This document shows positions 19,081-27,097 of a stretch of 64,000 nucleotides of DNA, one piece after another. Location of the stretch: assembly GCA_016716005.1 (NCBI GenBank), contig JADJXE010000001.1:1191001-1255000 (forward strand), written 5' to 3'. The position numbers were made by a program, and so were the translations under genes. The notes under the pieces are model-generated. The model was not told the origin of the DNA. It did no database searches and saw only the letters and a list, made by a program, of their open reading frames with translations. How positions within the stretch are numbered: position 1 is the first letter of the stretch; every line of letters begins with the position of its first letter. Source of the DNA: Acidimicrobiales bacterium. GTDB lineage: Bacteria > Actinomycetota > Acidimicrobiia > Acidimicrobiales > JADJXE01.

Positions 19081-20250
19081 GTGTCACGCCGCGGCAAGGC
19101 CTTCATCGCCGGCGCGTTCGAGCACCCTCGGCGCGTCATCCCCGATCGCACCGTCGCCGAGATCCACGCCGAGGTGGCGCTCGGCGCGCTGGCCGACGCC
19201 GGCCTGACGCTGGCCGACGTCGACGGCTACTGCTGCGCCGGCGACGCGCCGGGGTTCGGCGGCCTGTCGATGGCCGAGTACCTCGGCCTGCGGTGCCGCA
19301 CCATCGACACCACCGAGACCGGCGGGTCGTCGTACCTCGTGCACGTCGGCCACGCCGCGGCCGAGATCGCCGCCGGCCGGGCCCGCGTGGTGCTGATCAC
19401 CCTGGGCGGCAACCCTCGCAGCGGTGGCCCGACTCCGGGTGGCAGCGCCCGCGTGAGCGACGCGCCCGAAGCCGAGTTCGAGCAGCTGTGGGGCGCGTCG
19501 ATCGCCGGCCAGTACGCCCTGGCCGCCCGGCGGCACATGCACGAGTTCGGCACGACGGGCGCCCAGCTCGCGGCGATCAAGGTCGCCGCCTCGCACCACG
19601 CCCAGCACAACCCGCACGCCTTCCTCCCCCAGGTGGTCACCGTGGAGGAGGTGCTCGACTCGCCGATGGTGGCCGATCCGCTGCACCGCCTCGACTGCTG
19701 CGTGATCACCGACGGTGGCGGAGCCCTGGTGATGGTGAGCCCCGAGGTCGCCCGGTCGCTCGACCGCACCTGCGTGCAGGTGCTCGGCCAGGGCGAGGCG
19801 GTGAAGCACACCGCCGGTGGGCGGATCGACCTCACCTACACCGGCGCGGTGTGGTCGGGACCGGCCGCCTTCGAGGAGGCCGGGGTGACCCCGGACGACA
19901 TCGACTACGTCTCGATCTACGACAGCTTCACGATCACCGTGCTGCAGACCCTGGAGGACCTCGGCTTCTGCGGCAAGGGGGAGGGCGGCGGGTTCGTGGC
20001 CGACGGCGCGCTGCTGGCACCCCATGGCCGGCTGCCGTTCAACACCGACGGCGGGGGGCTCTGCAACAACCACCCGGCCAACCGCGGCGGCATGACCAAG
20101 GTGGTCGAGGCGGTTCGCCAGCTCCGGGGCGAGGCCCACCCGGCGGTGCAGGTGCCCGACTGCACGCTGGCGCTGGCCCACGGCACCGGCGGGTCGCTCG
20201 GCACCCGCATGGGGAGCGCCACCGTGATCCTGGGACGGGAGGACGCATGA
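19081..20250 (+). CDS. Thiolase family protein (SCP-x/lipid-transfer type)
   Basis: This 389-residue protein has the thiolase fold of the DitF/SCP-x branch. Typical stretches are DGYCCAGDAPG, IDTTETGGSSYLVHVGHAAAEIAAG, SIYDSFTITVLQTLEDLGFC and the C-terminal HGTGG. The usual nucleophile Cys position after the first domain is occupied by a Gly-Ser-Ser stretch, as in thiolase-like proteins that work with a DUF35 partner in steroid side-chain aldol cleavage. The partner gene follows with an ATGA overlap. The pair probably acts as an acyl-CoA thiolase or retro-aldolase complex; the substrate is unknown. Confidence 0.88.
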   Translation: MSRRGKAFIAGAFEHPRRVIPDRTVAEIHAEVALGALADAGLTLADVDGYCCAGDAPGFGGLSMAEYLGLRCRTIDTTETGGSSYLVHVGHAAAEIAAGRARVVLITLGGNPRSGGPTPGGSARVSDAPEAEFEQLWGASIAGQYALAARRHMHEFGTTGAQLAAIKVAASHHAQHNPHAFLPQVVTVEEVLDSPMVADPLHRLDCCVITDGGGALVMVSPEVARSLDRTCVQVLGQGEAVKHTAGGRIDLTYTGAVWSGPAAFEEAGVTPDDIDYVSIYDSFTITVLQTLEDLGFCGKGEGGGFVADGALLAPHGRLPFNTDGGGLCNNHPANRGGMTKVVEAVRQLRGEAHPAVQVPDCTLALAHGTGGSLGTRMGSATVILGREDA

Positions 20251-20651
20251 GCGAGCTGCCCACCCGCCCGCCCCGGCGCACCCACGAGACGGCCCCGTTC
20301 TGGGACGGGTGCGCCGAGGGGCGCCTGGTTCTCCCCCGCTGCGACCGCTGCCACGAGCTCGTCTGGTACCCGCGGCGCTTCTGCCCCCTGTGCGCCGGCA
20401 CCGAGGTGTCGTGGGAGGAGGTGAGCGGGCGCGGCACCGTCTACAGCTTCACGGTGCTGCGCCGGGGAGACGGGCCCTACCGGGAGGCCGCGCCGTACGT
20501 GCTGGCCTACGTCGAGCTCGACGAAGGGCCGAGGGTGCTCACCAACGTGGTGGGCACCGACCCCGGCGCGGTCGCCGTCGGCCAGCCGGTGCGGGTGGTG
20601 TTCGAGCCGGCCGGCGACGGCGACGCGCTCCCTCGCTTCACCCCTGCCTGA
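20247..20651 (+). CDS. Zn-ribbon/OB-fold (DUF35) partner protein
   Basis: This 134-residue protein has an N-terminal helix ending in FWDGCAEGRLVLPRCDRCHELVWYPRRFCPLCAG, whose four cysteines form a zinc ribbon. An OB-fold follows (SGRGTVYSFTVLRRG, YVLAYVELDEGPRVLTNVV). DUF35 proteins bind CoA and associate with thiolases or MaoC-like hydratases in steroid or fatty-acid breakdown. The ATG start overlaps the thiolase stop, so equal amounts are made. Confidence 0.92.
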   Translation: MSELPTRPPRRTHETAPFWDGCAEGRLVLPRCDRCHELVWYPRRFCPLCAGTEVSWEEVSGRGTVYSFTVLRRGDGPYREAAPYVLAYVELDEGPRVLTNVVGTDPGAVAVGQPVRVVFEPAGDGDALPRFTPA

Positions 20652-20663
20652 CCGCGGTCGCCG

Positions 20664-22268
20664 TCAGTCGTAGGTGGCCTCCACGTTCCAGCGGCCCTGC
20701 TCGAGCACGAGCAGGCGGGCGACGCCGTCGGCGGTGACGACCTGGAAGCGGGCCCGGCGACGGTGGAGGGCCGGATCCCACCACCGCTCGTCGAGCGGCC
20801 AGGGACCGGCCCACGCCACCACGTCCTGCCAGGCCCGCCCCGCGACCGCGATCCGGCCGGGTGCGCCGGTGGCCACCCCCCGCCCCGTGACGCCCACCGG
20901 CGCCCCGTCGACCGTCACCACCTCGGCCTCCACCGGTTGCGGGTGCACGGTGGCGGGCGACGGCGGCGGCAGCCGGCCGGGCCACGGGGCCTCGGCCGCC
21001 GGTGTGGTGCGCCCGGGGGGCGGCACCTCCCGGGCGAGCAGGGCGGTGGGCACCAGCGGGACGGCGACCACCTGCTCGGCCGGCCCCCGCCCACCCCGGG
21101 GTTCGGGCACCAGCACGGCATCCGGGCCGAACAGCCCCTGCAACCGGGCCAGGCCGCGGGCGGCCCGCTCGTCGGCCGAGGTGGCGCCCCCCCAGAACCC
21201 GAGCTGGTGCCCGCGGTCGGCCACCACCTGGTCGGGCACCAGGCGGAGGAGGGTGAGCCCGCCGGTGGGTCGGGCGACCGTGGGGCCGGCCAGCCAGCCG
21301 TCGAGCTGCCACCGGACGCGATCGGCCACCGCGGCCGCGCTGAGCAGGCCCTCGTGGCGCCAGCAGCGCCCCAGGTGCTCGCCGTGCTCGGTCTCGGCCT
21401 CGATCCGCACCCGCAGGCAGGCCAGTCCCCGCTCCGCCAGCCCGCCGTGGAACCGCTCGGCCAGGCCCCGTGCCGCGAAGGCGGCGGTGTCGACCCGGTC
21501 GACCGGGGGGTCGAGCTGGACGGCCACGGCCAGGTCGAGCGGCGGGGGCCGCAGGTCGGCCACGTGGGGGTCGGCGCCCCAGGCCAGGCGGTGGACCACA
21601 GCCCCCTCGGCCCCGAAGCGGGCGGTGACGGCGGCGACCGGCAGCGCGGCCAGATCGCCGAGGGTGCGCAGACCGAGCCGGCCGAGCAGGCCGACCAGCT
21701 CCGGGCGGTCGAGCGCGTCGAGCGGGAGCTCGGCCAGGAAGGCGGCGCTCCCGCCGGGCGGCACGACGGTGCTGGGCCGGCCGGGCCCGACGGCCCGCCG
21801 GGCCGCGAGCCCGGCCGCGAAGGCGCCGTCGGCCACCCCGACCCGGCAGGGACCGCGCCCGTCGAGCACCGAGGCCACCACGGCCACCGCCCGGGCGGCC
21901 ATGGCCTCGTCGCCCCCCAGGTAGCGGGAGGGACCGCGCGTGGGGAACGAGCACCAGCCGGGACACCCGGCCTCGAGACGAGGTGTGAGCGCGTCGAGGG
22001 CGGCGAGCACCGGCTCGAAGGCCCGGGCGTCGCGGGCCGGATCGTCGGCCAGGACGGCCAGGCCGGGGCACCGGCGCTGGGCCTCGCGGCGGCGCAGCCC
22101 CACCGCGACCCCCTCGGCGCGAGCGGCGGCGGTGGCGGCCACCACCCGGTTGGCCCGCACCACCACGGCCGGCACGTCGGGTGCGACACCGGCCGCCACC
22201 ACCGGCCAGTCGAGGCACCACACCACCAGGGTGCGCACCGCCCCCTCGGGGGCCGTGCGCCGGTTCAC
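20664..22268 (-). CDS. imuB: ImuB, catalytically degenerate Y-family polymerase
   Basis: This 534-residue protein aligns with Y-family polymerases (TLVVWCLDWPVVAAG start, ANRVVAATAAARAEGVAVGLRRREA, GWCSFPTRGPSRYLGGDEAMA, then a little-finger region). The acidic residues needed for nucleotidyl transfer are replaced: Cys-Leu-Asp-Trp in the first site and no Asp-Glu pair in the second. This is expected for ImuB, which links ImuA and DnaE2 to the beta clamp rather than making DNA. The GTG at 22268 overlaps the imuA stop (GTGA). The C-terminal part (about 400-534) is extended and ends in a strand-rich domain. Confidence 0.93.
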   Translation of the reverse strand: MNRRTAPEGAVRTLVVWCLDWPVVAAGVAPDVPAVVVRANRVVAATAAARAEGVAVGLRRREAQRRCPGLAVLADDPARDARAFEPVLAALDALTPRLEAGCPGWCSFPTRGPSRYLGGDEAMAARAVAVVASVLDGRGPCRVGVADGAFAAGLAARRAVGPGRPSTVVPPGGSAAFLAELPLDALDRPELVGLLGRLGLRTLGDLAALPVAAVTARFGAEGAVVHRLAWGADPHVADLRPPPLDLAVAVQLDPPVDRVDTAAFAARGLAERFHGGLAERGLACLRVRIEAETEHGEHLGRCWRHEGLLSAAAVADRVRWQLDGWLAGPTVARPTGGLTLLRLVPDQVVADRGHQLGFWGGATSADERAARGLARLQGLFGPDAVLVPEPRGGRGPAEQVVAVPLVPTALLAREVPPPGRTTPAAEAPWPGRLPPPSPATVHPQPVEAEVVTVDGAPVGVTGRGVATGAPGRIAVAGRAWQDVVAWAGPWPLDERWWDPALHRRRARFQVVTADGVARLLVLEQGRWNVEATYD

Positions 22269-22999
22269 GGCCCCGCCCCCCGCAGCGGGAGCACCGCGGC
22301 CAGCCCGGACCTCTCGGGCTCGGCGGCCACCACCTCGCCGCCCGGACCGGGGAGCCAGAGGGCCCGAGCCCGGGGCCGGGCCGCGGCCCGGCGCCCCTCG
22401 ACCACCACCTCCACCCGCCGCGCCCGCAGGTGGCCGTACCCCTCCCCCAGGCCGTGCCAGGTGACCGACCGGACGGTGAGGCGCACATCGGGCCCCTCGG
22501 GCCACTCGGGACCCCCGACCCGCACGAGCACGACCCCCCGCTCCCGGGCCCGGGCCACCAGCTGCCGGGCGTCGGTGGGCCCCACCCGGTGGCCGGGCCG
22601 GACGAGCACGACGTCGACGGCGTCGACCACGGCGGCGACGGCGGCGGCCCAGGAGCCGGCACCGGGCCCCGCCACCAGGGCCAGCCGGTCGAGGACGACG
22701 CCCAGCTCGGCCGCGGCCAGCAGGCCGAGGGAGGGCAGCCCGACGGCGGCGACCCACGAGCCGGCGGCCGATGCCGCGGCCGCCAGGGCCAGGGCCAGCG
22801 ACGTCGCCCCTCCGGGCCCGCCGACGGCCACGGTGGCACCCCGGCGCAGGCCGCCCTCGGGCAGGAGGTCGGCCAGGGCGGGCAGCACCGGCAGCAGGTG
22901 CTCGCCGGCGAGGGTGACCGGCCGGACCCGGTCGGCCTGCTCCCGCAGGGCCGGCGACGCCGGCCCGCTCCCCCGCGACGCGGTCTCCACCCCGGCCAT
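22265..22999 (-). CDS. imuA: ImuA' (RecA-like mutasome protein)
   Basis: This 244-residue protein is a shortened RecA/SulA-like ATPase fold. The P-loop is degenerate (GGPGGATSLALAL, residues 60-72; no Lys), as often in ImuA'. The middle has VLVRPGHRVGPTDARQLV, and the C-terminus has VTWHGLGEGYGHLRARRVEVVVEGRR. With ImuB and DnaE2 it forms the mycobacterial-type mutasome for DNA-damage tolerance and induced mutation. The ATG at 22999 lies 12 nt from a perfect LexA box; imuB follows with overlapping codons. Confidence 0.9.
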   Translation of the reverse strand: MAGVETASRGSGPASPALREQADRVRPVTLAGEHLLPVLPALADLLPEGGLRRGATVAVGGPGGATSLALALAAAASAAGSWVAAVGLPSLGLLAAAELGVVLDRLALVAGPGAGSWAAAVAAVVDAVDVVLVRPGHRVGPTDARQLVARARERGVVLVRVGGPEWPEGPDVRLTVRSVTWHGLGEGYGHLRARRVEVVVEGRRAAARPRARALWLPGPGGEVVAAEPERSGLAAVLPLRGAGP

Positions 23000-23005
23000 G
23001 GGCCG

Positions 23006-23011
23006 AGTCTA
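23006..23011 (-). promoter_or_regulatory. -10 box of imuA, leaderless type
   Basis: TAGACT lies 6 nt before the imuA ATG and next to the LexA box, the same spacing as for dnaE2. Confidence 0.65.
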
Positions 23012-23027
23012 TCGAACACATGTTCGA
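23012..23027. promoter_or_regulatory. LexA (SOS) box of imuA-imuB
   Basis: TCGAACACATGTTCGA is a perfect SOS palindrome. The box, -10 element and start codon are arranged exactly as at dnaE2 (17092-17107). Confidence 0.95.
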
Positions 23028-23066
23028 TCCGTCCACGGGTCCGGACTCCGGCTCCGGACTCCAGGG

Positions 23067-23090
23067 GCCGGGTCCGGGACCCGGGACCCG
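23067..23090 (-). terminator. GC-rich hairpin after the B12 regulator gene
   Basis: Overlapping GGGTCC/GGACCC inverted repeats can form a stem just after the stop codon at 23093. It separates the B12 regulator gene from imuA. Confidence 0.45.
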
Positions 23091-23092
23091 GA

Positions 23093-23983
23093 TCAGGTGG
23101 CGGCCGAGCCGGACCGGCCGCCGGTCAGCCGGACGAGCACCTCCACCGCCCCCCGGCCGTCGGCCGCCCAGCCGTCGGCACCGAGGCGCCGGGCCTCGTC
23201 CTCACCGGCCACCGCCCCACCACCGATCAGGAGCGGCACGTGGCCTGCGACGCCGCGGATCGCCCCAACCGCCGCCCGCACGGCGTCCTCGTTGCCCGGG
23301 GTCGTCACGCTGACCCCCACCGCCACCAGTCGCTGGGCCTCGGCCGCGGCGAAGGCGAACGAGGCCGCCGGCACGTCGGCCCCCAGGTCGACCACCTCGA
23401 AGCCCGCCCCGCGCACCAGGTCGGCCAGGAGGGCCACCGGCAAGGCGTGGCGGTCACCCGCGGGCGCGCCCAGGACCACCGTGCCGCGCGTCCGGCCCCG
23501 CCGGGCGAAGCGGGGGCCGAGCCGGCCGATCACCCGCGTGGCGATCCCGCTGGCCCGGTGCTCCACCGCGACGTCGATCTCCCCGCCGGCCCAACGACGG
23601 CCGATCGACGCCAGCGCCGGCGCGATCACCTCGAGGTACACGGCATCGAGCGGCGTCCCCGCGGCCAGCGCGGCCTCGACGACCCCCCACGCCCCCCGCG
23701 CGTCGCCCGCCAGCAGCCGGGCCTCGAACCGCTCGTCCCACGGGGCCCGACGCCGTCCCCGGCCCGCCGGCGGCACCTCCCGCTCGCGGAAGTGGTCGAC
23801 GTCGGCCCGCGCCACCCGCCAGGTGGCGCCGTCCTTGCGCGCCGGGAGGAGCCCGAGCCGCACGTAGCGGTAGGCCGTCATGTAGTGGACGCCCAGCAGC
23901 GCGGCGGCATCGTGGAGGCTGAGGTCGGTCGACGCCAGGGCGGGCTCCGGAGCCGGGGCCGGCGCAGCGCCGGCGATCAGCAT
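23093..23983 (-). CDS. CarH-like B12-binding transcription regulator
   Basis: This 296-residue protein has an N-terminal HTH of the MerR/excisionase type (residues 20-66), a four-helix B12-cap domain and a Rossmann B12-binding domain (about 166-290). The cap carries the W-x9-EH signature of CarH photoreceptors (Trp131, Glu141, His142, the numbering I recall for Thermus CarH). His179 in GDRHALP is the expected lower cobalt ligand. Position 132, a His in Thermus CarH, is Ala. It may repress genes in the dark with adenosylcobalamin and release DNA in light. No carotenoid genes lie nearby, so the target is unknown. It diverges from the CBS gene. Confidence 0.85.
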   Translation of the reverse strand: MLIAGAAPAPAPEPALASTDLSLHDAAALLGVHYMTAYRYVRLGLLPARKDGATWRVARADVDHFREREVPPAGRGRRRAPWDERFEARLLAGDARGAWGVVEAALAAGTPLDAVYLEVIAPALASIGRRWAGGEIDVAVEHRASGIATRVIGRLGPRFARRGRTRGTVVLGAPAGDRHALPVALLADLVRGAGFEVVDLGADVPAASFAFAAAEAQRLVAVGVSVTTPGNEDAVRAAVGAIRGVAGHVPLLIGGGAVAGEDEARRLGADGWAADGRGAVEVLVRLTGGRSGSAAT

Positions 23984-24112
23984 GGAGACTACGACGGGAG
24001 CGGGGCGAGCGGCACGGGACAGACGCCGTGCACGACCCGTCCCGGGCCTCGGTCGGCCGTCCGAGCGATCGTCGAGCCGGCGACCCTCGGAACCACCCGG
24101 CCCGGCCCCGAG

Positions 24113-24126
24113 GGGCCGAAGGTCCC
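24113..24126 (-). promoter_or_regulatory. DevR/DosR-like box 1
   Basis: Read on the minus strand this is GGGACCTTCGGCCC. It nearly equals box 2 on the other strand (13 of 14 positions) and fits the GGGAC...GTCCC core of the mycobacterial DosR consensus at most positions. It lies about 165 bp before the CBS start. Confidence 0.55.
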
Positions 24127-24194
24127 CTTTTCCCGGGACCTCCTGGGCACCGGTGCTGGTGGGCTCCGCCGGAGGCGGGACGACCGGCCGACTC

Positions 24195-24208
24195 GGGACC
24201 TTCGACCC
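24195..24208 (+). promoter_or_regulatory. DevR/DosR-like box 2
   Basis: GGGACCTTCGACCC, the inverted partner of box 1, starts 82 bp from it. It lies about 83 bp before the CBS start, a distance that suits activation by a DevR-type regulator. Confidence 0.6.
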
Positions 24209-24291
24209 TGGCTCGCCCCACCCACCAGCGTGTGCAGTGAGATCCGGGACCGGGTCCCGGTGGCTCCTGAGGCGAGGAGGGGGTGGGGCAC

Positions 24292-24741
24292 GTGGAACGT
24301 CAGCAGGGCCTCGGCGATCTCGCCGCCCTCGTCGCGGCCGACATCATGAGCACCGACCTGGTGATGGTGTCGGAGAACGAGAGCATGGCCTCGGCATGGG
24401 AGCTCCTCGCCCGGGGCCGCTTCCACCACCTGCCGGTGCTGCGCCGCGGCCACCTGGTGGGCGTGCTCGACGACCAGGCACTGGTGCGGGCCCGCACGCC
24501 CGGCACCGTCGGCACCGCCGCCCGGAAGGTGGTCGGCGACATCCTCCCCCGGGCCTTCCCGACCGTGGGGCCCGACGCGCCGTTCGCCGAGGTCGTCGCC
24601 CGGCTGCGGGCCGAGGGCGTCGATGCCCTGCCCGTCGTGTCCGACGAGGGCGACTTCCTGGGCATGGTCACGGCCACCGACGTGATCGCGGCGCTGGCCG
24701 ACACCCTGGCCGTCGACGTGGCCAACCGGGCGTCCGCCTGA
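24292..24741 (+). CDS. CBS-domain pair protein (Hrp1-like)
   Basis: This 149-residue protein consists of two CBS motifs and little else. The first is IMSTDLVMVSENESMASAWELLARGRFHHLPVLRRGHLVGVLDD, the second ILPRAFPTVGPDAPFAEVVARLRAEGVDALPVVSDEGDFLGMVTATDV. Such pairs bind adenosyl nucleotides. Mycobacterium tuberculosis Hrp1 is a protein of this kind and a strongly induced DosR-regulon member, which fits the DevRS-like genes next door and the boxes upstream. The GTG at 24292 is preferred over GTG 24283 because it stands about 11 nt, not 2 nt, from the GAGGAGG site. Confidence 0.9.
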   Translation: MERQQGLGDLAALVAADIMSTDLVMVSENESMASAWELLARGRFHHLPVLRRGHLVGVLDDQALVRARTPGTVGTAARKVVGDILPRAFPTVGPDAPFAEVVARLRAEGVDALPVVSDEGDFLGMVTATDVIAALADTLAVDVANRASA

Positions 24742-24763
24742 GGGTCCGGCCCGCCAGGCCCGA

Positions 24764-25924
24764 TCAGGGGTTCGCCACGGACGGCCGGTCCCCGGGGTCG
24801 AGCGGCACGCGCCACTCGAGCACCGTCCCACCGTTGGGGGCTTCGGTGAGCACGAGGCCGCCGCCCAGCGCCCGGGCCCGGTCGGCCATGTTGCGCAGGC
24901 CCCACCCCCGTCCGGACCGCAACGGATCGATGCCGACCCCGTCGTCCTCCACCCGCAGCACGACGTCGTCGCCCACCTCCACCTCGACCGCGACCTCGCT
25001 GGCACCGGCGTGCTTGGCCACGTTCGTCAGGGCCTCCCGCAGGGTCGACACCAGGTGGTCGGCGATGCCGTCGGGCACCGCCGCGTCGACCGGCCCGGCG
25101 AAGCGCACGCGGGGCTCGCGGCCCACGGCCGGGCCCGACTCGGCGACCAGGGCGAGCACGTCGGCGCGCAGGCCGCCTCCGCGGCGGTCACCGGACTCGA
25201 GGGCGAAGATGGTGGAGCGGATGTCGCGGATCGTCACGTCCAGGTCGTCGATCGCCTGGCGGATCCGCGCCACCACCTCGGGGCGCTCGGCCAGTCGCTC
25301 CGCGGCCTGCAGCCCCATGCCGGAGGCGAAGAGCCGCTGGATGACGGTGTCGTGCAGGTCGCGGGCGATGCGCTCGCGGTCCTCGAGCACCGCCAGCTCG
25401 CGCACCATCGAGTGGAGCCGGGCGTTCTCGATGGCCACGCCCGCGGCGGCGGCCAGGGCCACCACGAGCTCCTGGTCACCGGCCGTGAACTGCACCGCGC
25501 TGCGCTTCTCGGTGAGGTAGAGGTTGCCGAAGACCTCACCCCGCACCCGCACCGGCACCCCGAGGAACGACCGCATGGGCGGGTGGTGCGGCGGGAAGCC
25601 GTAGCTGTCGGGGTGCTCCCCGAGGTTCCGCAGTCGCAGCGGCTCGGGGTGGGTCATGACCATCCCCAGGATGCCGCGGCCCTTGGGCGGATGGCCGATC
25701 GCCTCCACCGTGTCGTAGTCGGCGCCGACGGTGATGAACTCGGTCAGGTGCCCGTCGGGGCCGGTCACGCCGAGGGCGCCGTAGCGGGCGTCGACCAGCG
25801 AGCAGGCCGACTCCACGATCCGCCGCAGCACGACCGGCAGGCTGAGATCGGCCGCGACCGCCAACACGGCTTCGAGCAGGCGGTGGAGACGAGGGTCGTC
25901 GGTCGCCCCCTCAGCGGGATCCAC
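24764..25924 (-). CDS. DevS/DosT-like GAF sensor histidine kinase
   Basis: This 386-residue cytosolic kinase has one GAF domain (about 28-170), a HisKA_3 dimerisation helix with the phospho-acceptor RDLHDTVIQ (His191) and an HATPase domain (EALTNVAKHAGA N-box, DDGVG, GRGWGLRNM). The GAF stretch GFPPHHPPMRSFLGVPVRVRGEVFGNLYLTEK (109-140) closely resembles the heme-binding GAF-A of mycobacterial DevS/DosT, where the proximal His lies. Those kinases have two GAF domains, this one has one. It probably senses oxygen, NO or redox state and phosphorylates the divergent regulator at 25978. No membrane segments are present. Confidence 0.9.
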   Translation of the reverse strand: MDPAEGATDDPRLHRLLEAVLAVAADLSLPVVLRRIVESACSLVDARYGALGVTGPDGHLTEFITVGADYDTVEAIGHPPKGRGILGMVMTHPEPLRLRNLGEHPDSYGFPPHHPPMRSFLGVPVRVRGEVFGNLYLTEKRSAVQFTAGDQELVVALAAAAGVAIENARLHSMVRELAVLEDRERIARDLHDTVIQRLFASGMGLQAAERLAERPEVVARIRQAIDDLDVTIRDIRSTIFALESGDRRGGGLRADVLALVAESGPAVGREPRVRFAGPVDAAVPDGIADHLVSTLREALTNVAKHAGASEVAVEVEVGDDVVLRVEDDGVGIDPLRSGRGWGLRNMADRARALGGGLVLTEAPNGGTVLEWRVPLDPGDRPSVANP

Positions 25925-25977
25925 GGCGACAGAGTGTAGAGGGCGCCAACCACGCCGCCGTGAGGCAGGATGGGGCC

Positions 25978-26628
25978 ATGACGGTCCGGGTGTTCCTCCT
26001 CGACGACCACGAGATCGTCCGACGCGGCCTCCGCGACCTGCTCGAGGCCGAAGACGACCTCGAGGTCGTCGGCGAGGCGTCCACCGCGGCCGAGGCGGTG
26101 GGCCGCATCCCGGCCACGACGCCCGACGTGGCCGTGCTCGACGTGCGGCTGCCCGACGGCAACGGCGTGGAGGTGTGCCGGGACATCCGCGCCCGCCACC
26201 CGGAGGTGCAGTGCCTCATCCTCACGTCGTTCGCCGACGACGACGCCCTGTTCGACGCCATCATGGCGGGGGCCGCCGGCTACGTCCTCAAGCAGATCAG
26301 GGGCAACGACCTGGTCGACGCCGTGCGCAAGGTCGCCCAGGGCCAGTCGCTGCTCGACCCGGCCGTGACCCGCCGGGTGCTCGAGCGGCTGCGGCGAGGG
26401 CCCGAGGAGGACGAGCGCCTGGCCCGGCTCACCGACCAGGAGCGGCGGATCCTCGAGCTGATCGCCGAGGGCCTCACCAACCGCCAGATCGCCGACCGCA
26501 TCCACCTGGCCGAGAAGACGGTGAAGAACTACGTGTCGAACCTGCTGACCAAGTTGGGCATGGAGCGCCGCACCGAGGCGGCGGTGTACGCCGCCCGTCT
26601 CGCCGAGCGCCGCCGCGAGTCCCCGTGA
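25978..26628 (+). CDS. devR: DevR/DosR-like NarL-family response regulator
   Basis: This 216-residue regulator has a receiver domain with Asp9/Asp10, phospho-site Asp55 (AVLDVRLPDGNG), Thr83 and Lys105. A LuxR-type HTH (about 150-205) contains LTDQERRILELIAEGLTNRQIADRIHLAEKTVKNYVSNLLTKLGMERRTEAAV. From memory this HTH is nearly the same as in M. tuberculosis DevR, including the LAEKTVKNYVS recognition helix. It diverges from the DevS-like kinase over 53 bp and is followed by a PNPOx-like gene. It should bind DosR-type boxes such as those at 24113 and 24195. AGGATGGGG precedes the ATG. Confidence 0.93.
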   Translation: MTVRVFLLDDHEIVRRGLRDLLEAEDDLEVVGEASTAAEAVGRIPATTPDVAVLDVRLPDGNGVEVCRDIRARHPEVQCLILTSFADDDALFDAIMAGAAGYVLKQIRGNDLVDAVRKVAQGQSLLDPAVTRRVLERLRRGPEEDERLARLTDQERRILELIAEGLTNRQIADRIHLAEKTVKNYVSNLLTKLGMERRTEAAVYAARLAERRRESP

Positions 26629-26644
26629 GGCGAGGGAGCACGCC

Positions 26645-27097
26645 ATGCGCCTGATCGACGAACGCACCGGGCTCGAGGTGCTCGACCGCCACGAGTGCCT
26701 GAAGCTGCTGGCCGCCGACCACATCGGCCGCGTGGCCGTGGTCGACGGGGGCCGGCCGCTGGTGCTGCCGGTGAACTACGTGCTCGACGGCGAGTCGGTG
26801 CTGTTCCGCACCGCCCCCGGCACCAAGTTCGACCTCGCGGTGCGGGGCGCCAACGTGGCCTTCGAGATCGATGCCGCCGATCCCCTGTACCACACGGGGT
26901 GGAGCGTGCTCGGCAACGGGCTGGCCGAGGAGGTGACCGACCCGGCCGAGCTGGCCCGCATCGCCGACCTGCCGCTGCGGCCGTGGGCGGCGGGCGAGAA
27001 GCCCCACGTGGTGCGGGTGCGCCTCGAGCAGCTGAACGGGCGGCGGATCGTGCACGTGGCCGAGGGCCTCGACGAGCCCGCGGAGGCCGCGGAGTAG
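26645..27097 (+). CDS. Pyridoxamine 5'-phosphate oxidase-like flavin-binding protein
   Basis: This 150-residue protein has the split-barrel fold of the PNPOx-like family: LDRHECLKLLAADHIGRVAVVDGGRPLVLPVNYVLDGESVLFRT, then GTKFDLAVRGANVAFEID and a C-terminal VVRVRLEQLNGRRIVH strand. Family members bind FMN, F420 or heme. In actinobacteria they are frequent DosR-regulon members. It lies 16 bp after devR with GAGGGAGC before the ATG, so it is probably co-transcribed. Its stop codon abuts the stop of the convergent Nfu-like gene with no base between. Confidence 0.88.
   Translation: MRLIDERTGLEVLDRHECLKLLAADHIGRVAVVDGGRPLVLPVNYVLDGESVLFRTAPGTKFDLAVRGANVAFEIDAADPLYHTGWSVLGNGLAEEVTDPAELARIADLPLRPWAAGEKPHVVRVRLEQLNGRRIVHVAEGLDEPAEAAE

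Larger units (their letters stand above)
23984..24291. promoter_or_regulatory. 308-bp divergent intergenic region of the CarH-like and CBS genes
   Basis: There is no gene here. The region holds the two DevR-like boxes listed separately, a 17-bp palindrome at 24244-24260 (CCGGGACC-G-GGTCCCGG) and, on the minus strand, TAGTCT two nt before the CarH-like ATG. A GAGGAGG site at 24274-24280 serves the CBS gene. Confidence 0.8.

Noticed and set aside
20763..23867. A plus-strand open frame of more than 1000 codons over imuB and imuA
   Set aside because: The opposite strand encodes ImuB and ImuA with clear motifs and a LexA box; the plus frame has no domain and an arginine/proline-rich composition.
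24244..24260. Third DevR-like box
   Set aside because: The GGGAC-GTCCC palindrome has the wrong spacing (13 bp core) and a different centre from the two matching boxes; it may simply be a hairpin.
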